From the NCBI GenBank assembly GCA_040385245.1, contig JAZKHT010000001.1:496001-560000 (forward strand): a DNA stretch of 64,000 nt. Direction: 5' to 3'. Positions 34,796 to 43,943 of the stretch are shown piece after piece. Position 1 is the stretch's first letter; every line of letters begins with the position of its first letter. This DNA is from JAZKHT01 sp040385245 (GTDB lineage: Bacteria > Pseudomonadota > Alphaproteobacteria > Rhodobacterales > Rhodobacteraceae). A program made the translations under genes and the position numbers. Under the pieces are notes generated by a model, which saw only the letters and a program-made list of their open reading frames with translations, was not told where the DNA came from and made no database searches.

Positions 34796-36216
34796 ACGCC
34801 GCAACGAAATTGCCCGGTGAACTGGGCCCCATCCACTTTGTCGGCATCGGCGGCATCGGCATGTCCGGCATCGCCGAAGTGTTGATGACGCTTGGCTACC
34901 GTGTGCAGGGGTCGGACGCAAAGGCGTCAAAGATCACCGACCGTCTGGTGACGCTGGGGGCTGTGGTGTTCGAAGGGCAACGCGCCGAAAACATCGGGGA
35001 TGCCGCCGTGGTCGTGGTGTCATCCGCGATCAAGAAGGGCAATCCCGAACTGGAAGAAGCGCGCCGCCGCAAGCTGCCTGTGGTGCGCCGGGCCGAGATG
35101 CTGGCCGAACTGATGCGGCTGAAATCGAACATCGCCATCGCGGGCACGCATGGCAAGACCACGACGACGACGATGGTCGCGACCCTGCTGGACAAGGGCG
35201 GGTTTGATCCGACCGTGATCAACGGGGGCGTCATCCACGCCTATGGATCGAACGCCCGCGCCGGTGCGGGCGAATGGATGGTGGTCGAGGCGGATGAAAG
35301 CGACGGTTCCTTCAACCGCCTGCCCGCGACCATCGCGATCGTCACCAACATCGACCCCGAACACATGGAACACTGGGGCAGCTTTGACGCACTGCGCAAA
35401 GGGTTCTTCGATTTCGTCTCGAACGTGCCGTTCTACGGCCTTGCCGTCTGCTGCACCGACCACGCCGAGGTTCAGGCGCTGGTGGGGCGGATCACCGACC
35501 GGCGCATCGTCACCTTTGGCTTTAACGCGCAGGCCGATGTGCGGGCGATCAACCTGACCTACAAGGCCGGGGTGGCGCAGTTCGACGTGGCGCTGCAAGG
35601 CGAAGGGCAGGGCGGCGTGATCGAAGGCTGCACCCTGCCGATGCCCGGCGATCACAACGTGTCGAACGCACTGGCGGCCATTGCGGTGGCGCGGCACCTT
35701 GGGATGAAAAAGGATGAAATCCGCCAGGCGTTGGCGGCCTTTGGCGGTGTCAACCGCCGCTTCACCAAGGTGGCCGAGGTGAACGGCGTCACCATCATCG
35801 ATGACTACGGCCATCATCCGGTGGAAATCGCCGCCGTCCTGCGCGCGGCCCGTCAGGCGATTGCGGGCAACCCCGGCGCGCGGGTGATCGCGGTGCATCA
35901 GCCGCACCGCTATACACGCCTGCATTCCCTGTTCGAGGAATTCTGCACCTGCTTCAACGAGGCGGACGTCGTGGCCATCGCCGATATCTATGCGGCGGGT
36001 GAAGACCCCATCCCCGGTGCCAGCCGCGATGATCTGGTCGCAGGGCTGATCGCCCACGGCCATCGCCACGCCCGCGCCCTGCTGGACGAGGCAGAGCTTG
36101 CCCGTCTGGTGCGTGAACAGGCCCGTCCCGGTGATATGGTCGTCTGTCTGGGCGCAGGCACGATTTCCGCCTGGGCCAACAATCTGCCCGCGCGGTTGAT
36201 GGAGGCGGCTGCATGA
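34792..36216 (+). CDS. murC: UDP-MurNAc:L-alanine ligase
   Basis: A 474-residue Mur ligase starting the stem peptide. GIGGIGMSGIAEVL near residue 20 binds UDP, the ATP loop AGTHGKTTTTTM is at about 118-129, DESDGSF near 167 and DDYGHHPVEI near 340 are canonical. The ATG lies inside the end of murG. It is followed by two small membrane genes before murB. Confidence 0.95.
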   Translation: MNAATKLPGELGPIHFVGIGGIGMSGIAEVLMTLGYRVQGSDAKASKITDRLVTLGAVVFEGQRAENIGDAAVVVVSSAIKKGNPELEEARRRKLPVVRRAEMLAELMRLKSNIAIAGTHGKTTTTTMVATLLDKGGFDPTVINGGVIHAYGSNARAGAGEWMVVEADESDGSFNRLPATIAIVTNIDPEHMEHWGSFDALRKGFFDFVSNVPFYGLAVCCTDHAEVQALVGRITDRRIVTFGFNAQADVRAINLTYKAGVAQFDVALQGEGQGGVIEGCTLPMPGDHNVSNALAAIAVARHLGMKKDEIRQALAAFGGVNRRFTKVAEVNGVTIIDDYGHHPVEIAAVLRAARQAIAGNPGARVIAVHQPHRYTRLHSLFEEFCTCFNEADVVAIADIYAAGEDPIPGASRDDLVAGLIAHGHRHARALLDEAELARLVREQARPGDMVVCLGAGTISAWANNLPARLMEAAA

Positions 36217-36268
36217 TCGCCACCCCCCGAATTTTCGCCGAAAATTCGTCCGGGCTGCGGGGCGCTGC

Positions 36269-36517
36269 ATGAGCGGGTCGTTGATCCTTGGCTGTCTTTG
36301 GGTAATTGCGGCGGCGATTGTCGCGATGCTGCCGATGCGGGGGCAAAGGCTGCCGGGGCTGGTGCTGCTGGTGGCGGCCCCTGTGCTGATCGGCTTCATC
36401 GGCTGGCAAAACGGCTGGATCTGGGCGGCTTTGGGTCTTTTCGCCTTTGTTTCGATGTTCCGCAGACCCTTGGCCCATGTCGCGCGCCGCACATTCGGAC
36501 GGGGGCAGGGGACATGA
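36269..36517 (+). CDS. DUF2484 small membrane protein (first copy)
   Basis: An 82-residue protein with about three hydrophobic segments and a basic C-terminus. DUF2484 proteins are found between murC and murB in Rhodobacteraceae; their function is unknown. It shares with the next gene the pattern LxCLWxxxAxxxAMLPxR and a WQNGW/YQNGP turn, so the two are tandem paralogues. The stop overlaps the second copy start by 4 bp. Confidence 0.82.
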   Translation: MSGSLILGCLWVIAAAIVAMLPMRGQRLPGLVLLVAAPVLIGFIGWQNGWIWAALGLFAFVSMFRRPLAHVARRTFGRGQGT

Positions 36518-36774
36518 CGGTTTCATTGACACTGGCCTGTCTATGGGCGGTTCTGGCGACAGTTGCGGCCATGCTGCCCAACCGCATCCACTGGCCCGCG
36601 GCCTATGTCCTGATCGCGGTGGGAATTCCCCTGCTGGGCTGGGTGACCTATCAGAACGGCCCCTTCATCGGTATGTTGGTTCTGGCCGCTGGGGTGTCTG
36701 TGCTGCGCTGGCCGGTGCTGTTCCTGTTCCGCTGGATCGCCCGCAAGACCCGCCCCGAGGAGCCTGCCGAATGA
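36514..36774 (+). CDS. DUF2484 small membrane protein (second copy)
   Basis: An 86-residue membrane protein with three hydrophobic segments and a charged tail. TLACLWAVLATVAAMLPNR aligns with the start of the preceding gene. The start ATG overlaps that gene's stop and its own stop overlaps the murB ATG, so all three are translationally linked. A scaffold or accessory role in precursor synthesis is conceivable from position alone. Confidence 0.82.
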   Translation: MTVSLTLACLWAVLATVAAMLPNRIHWPAAYVLIAVGIPLLGWVTYQNGPFIGMLVLAAGVSVLRWPVLFLFRWIARKTRPEEPAE

Positions 36775-37694
36775 TCCCGCCACGGGTGCGCGGCACCCTG
36801 ACGCCGGACCGCCCTTTGGCCGATCTGACGTGGCTGCGTGTGGGCGGTCCTGCCGACTGGCTGTTCCAACCAGCGGACGACGGCGATCTGGCGCAATTTT
36901 TGCGCGACATCGACCCCGGCGTGACGGTGTTTCCGATGGGTGTCGGCAGCAACCTGATCGTGCGCGATGGCGGATTGCGCGCTGTGGTGATCCGGCTGGG
37001 GCGCGGGTTCAACGCGATTGACGTGTCGGGCGACCGGGTGACGGCGGGGGCTGCGGCGCTCGATGCCCATGTCGCACGGCGGGCGGCCGAGGCGGGGCTG
37101 GATCTGTCCTTTCTGCGCACCATCCCCGGTGCCATCGGCGGGGCGGTGCGGATGAACGCAGGCTGTTACGGCACCTACGTTGCGGACCATCTGATCGAGG
37201 TGCAGGCCGTGACCCGCGCGGGCGACATCACCACCATTCCTGCCGCCGATCTGAGCTTGCGCTATCGACAATCGACCCTGCCCGAAGGCTGGATCATCAC
37301 CTCTGCCACCTTTCGCGCAGGCACCGCCGATCCTGCGGCGCTGGAGGAAAAGATGGCCGACCAGATCGCCCGCCGGGATGCCAGCCAGCCGACGCGCGAA
37401 CGGTCAGCCGGGTCCACCTTCCGCAATCCGGCGGGGCATTCCAGCACCGGTCGGACCGACGATACGCATGAGCTGAAGGCGTGGAAGGTGATCGACGATG
37501 CCGGGATGCGCGGCGCGCGCCGGGGCGGGGCGCAGATGTCGCAGATGCATTCCAACTTCCTTATCAATACGGGTGGGGCGACGGCCGCCGATCTGGAAGG
37601 TTTGGGCGAAGACGTGCGAAAAAGGGTTTTCCAACACAGCGGGATCACGCTAGAGTGGGAAATTATGCGCGTCGGTGAACCGGCGGCAAAATAA
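36771..37694 (+). CDS. murB: UDP-N-acetylenolpyruvoylglucosamine reductase
   Basis: A 307-residue FAD enzyme (type II MurB) completing UDP-MurNAc. The FAD motifs are MGVGSNLIVRDGG near residue 55 and PGAIGGAVRMNAGCYG near residue 115; the catalytic serine region is SAGSTFRNP near residue 210, and QMHSNFLIN follows. The ATG is the one overlapping the DUF2484 stop; the frame upstream is shadow. Confidence 0.95.
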   Translation: MIPPRVRGTLTPDRPLADLTWLRVGGPADWLFQPADDGDLAQFLRDIDPGVTVFPMGVGSNLIVRDGGLRAVVIRLGRGFNAIDVSGDRVTAGAAALDAHVARRAAEAGLDLSFLRTIPGAIGGAVRMNAGCYGTYVADHLIEVQAVTRAGDITTIPAADLSLRYRQSTLPEGWIITSATFRAGTADPAALEEKMADQIARRDASQPTRERSAGSTFRNPAGHSSTGRTDDTHELKAWKVIDDAGMRGARRGGAQMSQMHSNFLINTGGATAADLEGLGEDVRKRVFQHSGITLEWEIMRVGEPAAK

Positions 37695-37696
37695 CA

Positions 37697-37720
37697 AGAA
37701 AAAACGGCCAGCATAGGCCG
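37697..37720 (-). terminator. Orphan minus-strand terminator between murB and ddl
   Basis: Read on the minus strand: CGGCC, six-base loop TATGCT, GGCCG, then six T. This is a clear intrinsic terminator shape, but it faces against all genes around it. It may stop antisense transcription entering murB; it would not stop the sense operon. Confidence 0.5.
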
Positions 37721-37737
37721 GTTGAGGCGGACAAGAC

Positions 37738-38661
37738 ATGGCGGGCGGTTCCAACAGAACAGCCCCCCGGGTGGCGGTGTTGATGGGTGGCCTTTCCGCA
37801 GAGCGAGAGGTGTCGCTTGTCTCGGGGCACGCATGTGCCCAGGCCCTTCGGGAGGCGGGATATCAGGATGTGGTTGCGGTCGATTGTGACCACGACCTGC
37901 CGCAAAGACTTGTCGAGATCAAACCCGACGTCTGCTTCAACGCCTTGCATGGCCGCTGGGGCGAAGATGGCTGTGTGCAGGGCATTCTGGAATGGCTGCG
38001 CATTCCCTATACGCATTCCGGCGTGCTTGCCTCGGCGCTTGCGATGGACAAGGCCAAGGCGAAAGAGGTCTATGCCGCCGCCGGTCTGCCCATCGTGACG
38101 TCCATGCTGGCCACTGCCGATCAGGTGGCCGCAGGCCATGTGCTGCCGCCGCCTTATGTCGTCAAGCCGAACAATGAAGGATCGTCGGTCGGCGTCTATA
38201 TCGTGCGCGAGGGTGCCAATGCGCCGCGTCTGGCCGACACGATGCCGCAGACGGTGATGGTCGAAACCTATGCGCCGGGGCGCGAGATGACCGTCACCGT
38301 TATGGGCGACCGCGCCTTGTGTGTGACCGACATTGTGACCGACGGCTGGTATGACTTTGACGCCAAATACAAACCCGGCGGGTCGCGTCACATCGTGCCC
38401 GCCGATCTGCCGCACGATATCACAGCGGCATGTCTTGACTATGCGCTGCGCGCGCATCTGGCGCTTGGCTGCCGGGGACTGAGCCGCACCGATTTTCGCT
38501 GGGACGATACGCGCGGGCTCGCCGGATTGATCCTGCTTGAGACGAACACCCAACCTGGCATGACCCCCACGTCACTGTCGCCCGAACAGGCGGGGCATGT
38601 TGGCATCCCCTTTCCACAGTTGTGCGACTGGATCGTAAGGGACGCGTCATGCAACAGATAG
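37738..38661 (+). CDS. ddl: D-alanine:D-alanine ligase
   Basis: A 307-residue ATP-grasp enzyme making D-Ala-D-Ala for MurF. VLMGGLSAEREVSL near residue 14 is the first signature, VKPNNEGSSVGV near residue 142 the ATP loop, and LLETNTQPGMTPTSL near residue 266 the metal and phosphate-binding end (with T in place of the usual N of the NTxPG motif spacing retained). It follows murB after 43 bp and overlaps ftsQ by 13 bp. Confidence 0.95.
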   Translation: MAGGSNRTAPRVAVLMGGLSAEREVSLVSGHACAQALREAGYQDVVAVDCDHDLPQRLVEIKPDVCFNALHGRWGEDGCVQGILEWLRIPYTHSGVLASALAMDKAKAKEVYAAAGLPIVTSMLATADQVAAGHVLPPPYVVKPNNEGSSVGVYIVREGANAPRLADTMPQTVMVETYAPGREMTVTVMGDRALCVTDIVTDGWYDFDAKYKPGGSRHIVPADLPHDITAACLDYALRAHLALGCRGLSRTDFRWDDTRGLAGLILLETNTQPGMTPTSLSPEQAGHVGIPFPQLCDWIVRDASCNR

Positions 38662-39554
38662 GCCAGCGCTATCCCGTATACGCCCGCGCCGCCGGTCGAC
38701 GTGACCCCGCCCCCAGCCGCTGGGCCTACCGGATGCAGCGTCTGTGGCTGACGCCGCTGTTCCGGGTGCTGTTCCGTGTAGGGTTGCCGGCTTTTGCCGT
38801 CACCATGATGGTCGGCCTTTATCTGCACGACGACGCCCGCCGCGCCGCCTTTGCCCAGGGCTTTGGCGATCTGCGCGAGAAATTCGAACATCGCCCCGAA
38901 TTCATGGTCAGCCTTGTGTCGGTCGAAGGCGCGTCGCCGGAACTGGCCGAAGCGATCCGCGCGCGGTTGGGGCTGAAACTGCCCGACAGCTCGTTCGATC
39001 TTGATCTCGATGCCGCGCGGGGGCGGGTGGAGCAACTGGACGCTGTGGCAAAGGCCGAACTGCGCGTGCGGTCGGGCGGTGTGCTTCAGGTGCTGATCAC
39101 CGAACGGGTGCCCGTCGTGGTCTGGCGCAATGGCGATGCCATTGAACTTCTGGACAGCACAGGCCACCGCGTGGCCGGGCTGTCGTCTCGTGCCGACCGT
39201 CCCGATCTGCCGCTGGTGGCAGGTGAAGGGGCCGATACCGCCACGACCGAAGCGATTGAGATTTTGGCCGCCGCCCAACCGATCCTGCCGCGTCTGCGGG
39301 GGATGGTGCGGATGGGCGAACGGCGGTGGGACCTGATCCTGGACCGCAACCAAAAGATCCTTTTGCCCGCCGGGAACGCCGTTGCCGCGCTGGAGCGGCT
39401 GATCGCCCTCGACAAGGCCGAAGATCTGCTGGCGCGCGACCTGCTGACGGTTGATTTGCGAAATGACACAAGACCCGTGCTGCGGCTGGCGCCATATGCG
39501 CTGAACGAACACCGCAAATCTCTGGGCATCGACACGAGCGGGAGCGATTTATGA
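38649..39554 (+). CDS. ftsQ: Cell division protein FtsQ
   Basis: A 301-residue bitopic membrane protein. A basic cytoplasmic tail (1-35) precedes one helix at about 38-60; the periplasmic POTRA domain begins at FMVSLVSVEGAS near residue 83, and a beta domain follows (ITERVPVVVW). It forms the FtsQLB divisome complex. I chose the ATG of MQQIGQRY, which lies within ddl; a GTG-type extension would overlap more. Ends in ftsA by 4 bp. Confidence 0.92.
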   Translation: MQQIGQRYPVYARAAGRRDPAPSRWAYRMQRLWLTPLFRVLFRVGLPAFAVTMMVGLYLHDDARRAAFAQGFGDLREKFEHRPEFMVSLVSVEGASPELAEAIRARLGLKLPDSSFDLDLDAARGRVEQLDAVAKAELRVRSGGVLQVLITERVPVVVWRNGDAIELLDSTGHRVAGLSSRADRPDLPLVAGEGADTATTEAIEILAAAQPILPRLRGMVRMGERRWDLILDRNQKILLPAGNAVAALERLIALDKAEDLLARDLLTVDLRNDTRPVLRLAPYALNEHRKSLGIDTSGSDL

Positions 39555-40885
39555 CCGACCTTTACCAGTCCCAACGCGCCATGCGGAACATGCGCCGCGC
39601 CGCCATGCAGCGCGGTGTCATCGCCATTCTGGATGTGGGCACGTCGAAAATCGCCTGCCTCGTGCTGCGCTTTGACGGCCCCGAACGCCTGCGCGAGGTG
39701 GACGGCGTGGGGCCTATGGCGGGGCAGTCGCAGTTTCGGGTGATCGGTGCCGCTACCACCCGGTCGCGCGGGGTCGTCTTTGGCGAAATCGCAGTGATGA
39801 ACGAAACCGAACGCGCCATCCGCACCGCCGTTCAGGCGGCGCAAAAGATGGCCAATGTCCGCGTCGATCACGTCATCGCCTGCTTTTCGGGCGCGGAACC
39901 GCGCAGCTATGGTCTTGCGGGCGAATGGGAATTGCAGGACAGCGTCGTCACCGAACAGGACGTCGCCCGCGTGCTGGCTGCCTGTGACGTCCCCGACATC
40001 GGCGGCGGGCGCGAGGTGCTGCACGCGCAACCCGTGAACTTCGCGCTGGATCACCGCACGGGTTTGGGAGATCCACGCGGGCAGATCGGCAACCGTCTGG
40101 CCTGCGACATGCACCTTTTGTCGGTCGAAGGGTCGGTCGTGCAGAACCTGCTTTATTGCATCAAGCGCTGCGATCTGGAACTGGCCGGGATCGCGTCGTC
40201 TGCCTATGTCTCGGGCATCTCAAGCCTGGTCGAGGATGAACAGGAACTGGGTGCTGCCTGTATCGACATGGGCGGCGGGTCGACGGGCATTTCGATCTTT
40301 ATCAAAAAGCACATGATCTATGCGGATTCTGTGCGGATGGGCGGGGATCACGTCACGTCGGACATTTCGAAAGGGCTGCAAATCCCGGTGTCCGTGGCCG
40401 AGAAGATCAAGACCAAGCATGGCGGCGTCTACGCCACAGGCATGGACGACCGCGAGATGATCGAAACGGGCGGTGAAAGCGGCGATTGGGAAAAGGACCG
40501 CCGCCAGATCAGCCGCACCGAACTGATCGGCATCATGCGCCCGCGCGTCGAGGAAATATTGGAAGAGGCCCGCGCCCGTCTGGATGCCGCAGGTTTCGAA
40601 CATCTGCCCAGCCAGCAGATCGTGCTGACGGGGGGAGCCAGCCAGATTCCTGGGCTGGACGGTCTGGCCGCGCGCATTCTGGGACAGCGCGTACGCCTTG
40701 GCCGCCCGCTGCGGGTGCAAGGTCTGCCTCAGGCCGCCACCGGGTCCGCTTTTGCCAGCGCCGTGGGGTTGTGTCTGTTCGCCGCCCACCCGCAAGACGA
40801 GTGGTGGGACTTCGACATCCCAAGCGAGCGCTACCCTGCGCGCTCCCTGAAACGGGCGTTCAAATGGTTCAAGGACAACTGGTAA
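39551..40885 (+). CDS. ftsA: Cell division protein FtsA
   Basis: A 444-residue actin-like ATPase that tethers FtsZ to the membrane. ILDVGTSKIACLV near residue 26 is the phosphate 1 loop, the SHS2/1C insertion follows at about 95-175, AACIDMGGGSTGISIF near residue 235 is phosphate 2, and VLTGGASQIPGL near residue 358 the adenosine loop. The C-terminal SLKRAFKWFKDNW is the amphipathic membrane-targeting helix. Confidence 0.95.
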   Translation: MTDLYQSQRAMRNMRRAAMQRGVIAILDVGTSKIACLVLRFDGPERLREVDGVGPMAGQSQFRVIGAATTRSRGVVFGEIAVMNETERAIRTAVQAAQKMANVRVDHVIACFSGAEPRSYGLAGEWELQDSVVTEQDVARVLAACDVPDIGGGREVLHAQPVNFALDHRTGLGDPRGQIGNRLACDMHLLSVEGSVVQNLLYCIKRCDLELAGIASSAYVSGISSLVEDEQELGAACIDMGGGSTGISIFIKKHMIYADSVRMGGDHVTSDISKGLQIPVSVAEKIKTKHGGVYATGMDDREMIETGGESGDWEKDRRQISRTELIGIMRPRVEEILEEARARLDAAGFEHLPSQQIVLTGGASQIPGLDGLAARILGQRVRLGRPLRVQGLPQAATGSAFASAVGLCLFAAHPQDEWWDFDIPSERYPARSLKRAFKWFKDNW

Positions 40886-40986
40886 CCGCAACATCCTGCG
40901 GTAACGGCGAAATCCCGCTGATTTCTTGCGGTCTATCCCTATATTTTGTGGGGATTGGCGCTTTTTTTCGTGACCTGACGGCACAC

Positions 40987-41017
40987 TGTGGATAGAATCG
41001 TGGATAATTTCGGATTC
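40987..41017 (+). promoter_or_regulatory. DnaA-box-like and GANTC sites upstream of ftsZ
   Basis: The 204-bp ftsA-ftsZ gap holds TGTGGATAG (40987-40995) and CGTGGATAA (40999-41007), each one base from the DnaA box TGTGGATAA, and two CcrM-type GANTC sites, GAATC (40995-40999) and GATTC (41013-41017). They lie 73-103 bp before the ftsZ ATG. In Caulobacter, ftsZ transcription responds to DnaA and to GANTC methylation, so the layout is suggestive. Confidence 0.45.
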
Positions 41018-41089
41018 CTGCGCCCGGGACAGGCGCGAAAGCAAGCCGATCGGCAACAGACGGCACAACGAAAATCAGGCGGAGTGGCA

Positions 41090-42694
41090 ATGGCACTGAA
41101 TCTCATGATGACCTCGCAGCGTGAAGAGCTGAAGCCGCGCATCACCGTCTTTGGTGTGGGCGGGGCCGGTGGCAACGCCGTCAACAACATGATCGACAAA
41201 CAGCTTGAGGGGGTGGAGTTCGTGGTCGCGAACACCGACGCCCAGGCGTTGCAGCAAAGCCGGGCCAACGCCCGCATCCAGATGGGTGTGCGCGCGACCG
41301 AAGGTCTGGGTGCAGGCGCACGCCCGACTGTAGGGGCCATGGCGGCTGAAGAAACGATCGAGGAAATCGTTGACCATCTGGCCGGGGCGCACATGTGCTT
41401 TATCACCGCCGGAATGGGTGGCGGCACCGGCACCGGCGCTGCCCCGATCATCGCGCAGGCCGCACGTGAGTTGGGTGTGCTGACCGTCGGTGTTGTGACC
41501 AAGCCCTTCCAGTTCGAAGGCAACAAGCGGATGCGTCAGGCTGAGGAAGGCATCGAGGCGCTGCAAAAGGTCGTCGATACGCTGATCATCATCCCGAACC
41601 AGAACCTGTTCCGTCTTGCCAACGAACGCACCACCTTTACCGAAGCTTTCGCCATGGCCGACGACGTGCTGTATCAGGGCGTCAAGGGCGTGACCGACCT
41701 GATGGTGCGCCCCGGCCTGATCAACCTTGATTTCGCCGACGTTCGCGCCGTGATGGACGAAATGGGCAAGGCCATGATGGGCACCGGCGAAGCCACGGGC
41801 GAAGACCGCGCCGTGCAGGCCGCCGAAAAGGCCATCGCCAACCCGCTGCTGGACGAAATCAGCCTGAACGGTGCGCGCGGCGTGCTGATCAATATCACCG
41901 GCGGCTATGATCTGACCCTGTTCGAACTGGACGAGGCCGCGAATATCATCCGTGAAAAGGTCGATCCTGACGCGAACATCATCGTCGGTTCGACCTTGGA
42001 CACCTCGATGGAGGGGGCGATCCGGGTTTCGGTCGTTGCCACCGGCATCGACGCCAGCAAGGCCAACATGGCCGACACGCCGACCCGTCGGCCGATGGCG
42101 CAGCCCCTGCAACAGCCCGTTGCCGCCGAGCCGCGCCGCGAGGTTCCACTGACTCTGTCAACGCAACCCGCACCCGAACCGCAGCCGGTCGCGGCACAGG
42201 CCCCCAGCCTGTTCGATGCGCCCGATCAGGATCAGGACGACTACGAAACCATGGGTGCAGATGATCTGCCGCCCCCGGCCTATCGTCCGCAGCCCGCACC
42301 GCAGCCGCGCGCTATGGCCGCAGCCCATGATCAGGACGCGGCCAGCTTTGTCGCCCCGCGTCCGCGCGCACCCGGCACCCCGTCGCCCGAGGCGCTGGCC
42401 CGGCTTCAGGCCGCTGTCACCAAGGCCCCGGCCCAGCATGCCGCCCGCGCCGCTGCGATGCAGCAGCAGCGCCCCGCCGCCGCTGCCCCTGCGCCGAAGC
42501 CTGCCGCCGAACCGCGCCCCCGCTTTGGCATCGGGTCGCTGATCAACCGCATGTCCGGTGGTCAGGCCGACGCGATGGCCCCGCAACCGGCGCGCCAGCA
42601 ACCCCCGGTGACCGCCTATGACGACGAACAGGAAATGAGCGCGGATCAGGAACGGATCGAGATTCCCGCCTTCCTGCGCCGTCAGGCCAACTGA
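41090..42694 (+). CDS. ftsZ: Cell division GTPase FtsZ
   Basis: A 534-residue tubulin homologue forming the Z-ring. The GTP loop GMGGGTGTG is at residues 109-117, with GVGGAGGNAVNNM at 22-34 and the T7 loop NLDFADVRAVM near residue 220. The globular domain ends near residue 325. A Pro/Ala/Gln-rich linker of about 190 residues, typical of alphaproteobacteria, leads to the conserved tail peptide IEIPAFLRRQ that binds FtsA. GGCGGAG precedes the ATG; the open frame extends upstream through the promoter region and is not used. Confidence 0.97.
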   Translation: MALNLMMTSQREELKPRITVFGVGGAGGNAVNNMIDKQLEGVEFVVANTDAQALQQSRANARIQMGVRATEGLGAGARPTVGAMAAEETIEEIVDHLAGAHMCFITAGMGGGTGTGAAPIIAQAARELGVLTVGVVTKPFQFEGNKRMRQAEEGIEALQKVVDTLIIIPNQNLFRLANERTTFTEAFAMADDVLYQGVKGVTDLMVRPGLINLDFADVRAVMDEMGKAMMGTGEATGEDRAVQAAEKAIANPLLDEISLNGARGVLINITGGYDLTLFELDEAANIIREKVDPDANIIVGSTLDTSMEGAIRVSVVATGIDASKANMADTPTRRPMAQPLQQPVAAEPRREVPLTLSTQPAPEPQPVAAQAPSLFDAPDQDQDDYETMGADDLPPPAYRPQPAPQPRAMAAAHDQDAASFVAPRPRAPGTPSPEALARLQAAVTKAPAQHAARAAAMQQQRPAAAAPAPKPAAEPRPRFGIGSLINRMSGGQADAMAPQPARQQPPVTAYDDEQEMSADQERIEIPAFLRRQAN

Positions 42695-42718
42695 CAGCCC
42701 TGTAACCAAGGCCAAAAG

Positions 42719-42750
42719 AACCCGGGCGTAAGTTCGGGTTTTTTCTTTTT
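42719..42750 (+). terminator. Rho-independent terminator after ftsZ
   Basis: AACCCG (42719-42724), loop, CGGGTT (42735-42740), followed by TTTTCTTTTT. It lies 25 bp past the ftsZ stop and separates the division operon from lpxC. Confidence 0.88.
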
Positions 42751-42896
42751 ATATCAGTCGGTTCTGGCCTGTTTCAAACCTGTCACACTTGGTTACAAAG
42801 CGTGAATTGTTTCCAGCCTCGTGCGGATTTACCTAAAGGCTGCGCCAAAAGACAAAGATCGGTGCAAAAAGACCTTCGCCGCCATCAGGAAGCCCT

Positions 42897-43817
42897 GTGC
42901 AAAACACGTTAAAATCCGCAGCGACATTCACCGGCCTTGGCCTGCATTCCGGCCGCATGGTCCGGATGGTGGTCAGACCCGCCTCGGCGGATTACGGGAT
43001 CTGGTTCCGCCGCATGGATGTGGCCACGGGCGATGCGCTGATCCCGGCGCGTTGGGATGCGGTTGTGCCGTCCAAGCTGTGCACGCTGGTGGCCAACGAT
43101 GCGGGCGTGTCGGTTTCGACGATCGAACACATCATGGCAGCGCTTGCAGGCTGTGCGATCCACAACGCGCTGATCGAGATTGACGGACCCGAAGTGCCGA
43201 TCCTTGACGGCTCTGCGATGCCCTTTGTCGAAGGTTTCATCGCGCGCGGGTTCCGGTCGCAGTCCGCGCAGGTGCGGGCTATCAAGATTCTGGACACGGT
43301 CGAAGTGCGGGATGGTCAGGCCATTGCCCGGCTGGAACCGTCCGACATGCTGGAAATCGACTTTCGCATCGACTTTGCCGACGCTGCCATCGGGCAGCAA
43401 AGCAAGCGTCTGAACCTTGCCAACGGGGCGTTCGTTCGCGAATTGTCCGACAGCCGCACCTTTTGCCGTCAGGCCGACGTGGACGCGATGCGCGCCAATG
43501 GTCTGGCGCTGGGGGGTACGCTTCACAATGCCGTGGTGTTCGAAGGGGACCGCGTCCTGTCGCCGGGCGGTCTGCGCCATGCCGACGAACCCGTGCGTCA
43601 CAAGATGCTGGATGCCTTGGGCGATTTGTCGCTGGCCGGTGGACCGATCCTGGGTCGCTACACCGGCATCCGCGCGGGTCACGCGCTGACAAACAGCCTG
43701 CTGCGCGCGCTTTTTGCGCAGCCGGATGCCTTTTGCATGGTCGATGTCGAAGAACAGACCGGATGCAAGCTGCCGGGTGTCGGCGTGATCAAGGCTGATC
43801 TTCCCGCCCGCTTGTGA
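42897..43817 (+). CDS. lpxC: UDP-3-O-acyl-GlcNAc deacetylase (lipid A synthesis)
   Basis: A 306-residue zinc amidase performing the committed step of lipid A synthesis. The first zinc ligand is His78 in STIEHIMAAL; DGPEVPILDGSAMPFVE follows; VRHKMLDALGD near residue 230 carries the second His and Asp ligands and AGHALTNSLLRALF the catalytic His. The start is GTG with AGGAAG upstream. It follows the ftsZ terminator by about 146 bp and so has its own promoter in that gap. Confidence 0.95.
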   Translation: MQNTLKSAATFTGLGLHSGRMVRMVVRPASADYGIWFRRMDVATGDALIPARWDAVVPSKLCTLVANDAGVSVSTIEHIMAALAGCAIHNALIEIDGPEVPILDGSAMPFVEGFIARGFRSQSAQVRAIKILDTVEVRDGQAIARLEPSDMLEIDFRIDFADAAIGQQSKRLNLANGAFVRELSDSRTFCRQADVDAMRANGLALGGTLHNAVVFEGDRVLSPGGLRHADEPVRHKMLDALGDLSLAGGPILGRYTGIRAGHALTNSLLRALFAQPDAFCMVDVEEQTGCKLPGVGVIKADLPARL

Positions 43818-43829
43818 CAGACCACATTC

Positions 43830-43862
43830 GGCGCGAAAGCCGTTTTGCGCCCCGGATTTTTC
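43830..43862 (+). terminator. Possible weak terminator between lpxC and bamD
   Basis: GGCGCGAAA (43830-43838), loop GCCG, TTTTGCGCC (43843-43851) forms a 9-bp stem with one G-T pair; a TTTTT run comes only six bases later. Atypical spacing makes this uncertain. Confidence 0.3.
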
Positions 43863-43943
43863 TGTGCTAGGACAGATCAAAGAAGATCGGACGCGGGCGC
43901 CAAGTGCCGCTGTCCGAAAGGCATGGCGTGGGGTAGGCGGAAG

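Noticed and set aside
40988..41089. N-terminal extension of FtsZ from the earlier GTG
   Set aside because: It would read through DnaA-box and GANTC sites, is not like FtsZ N-termini, and the later ATG has a good ribosome binding site.
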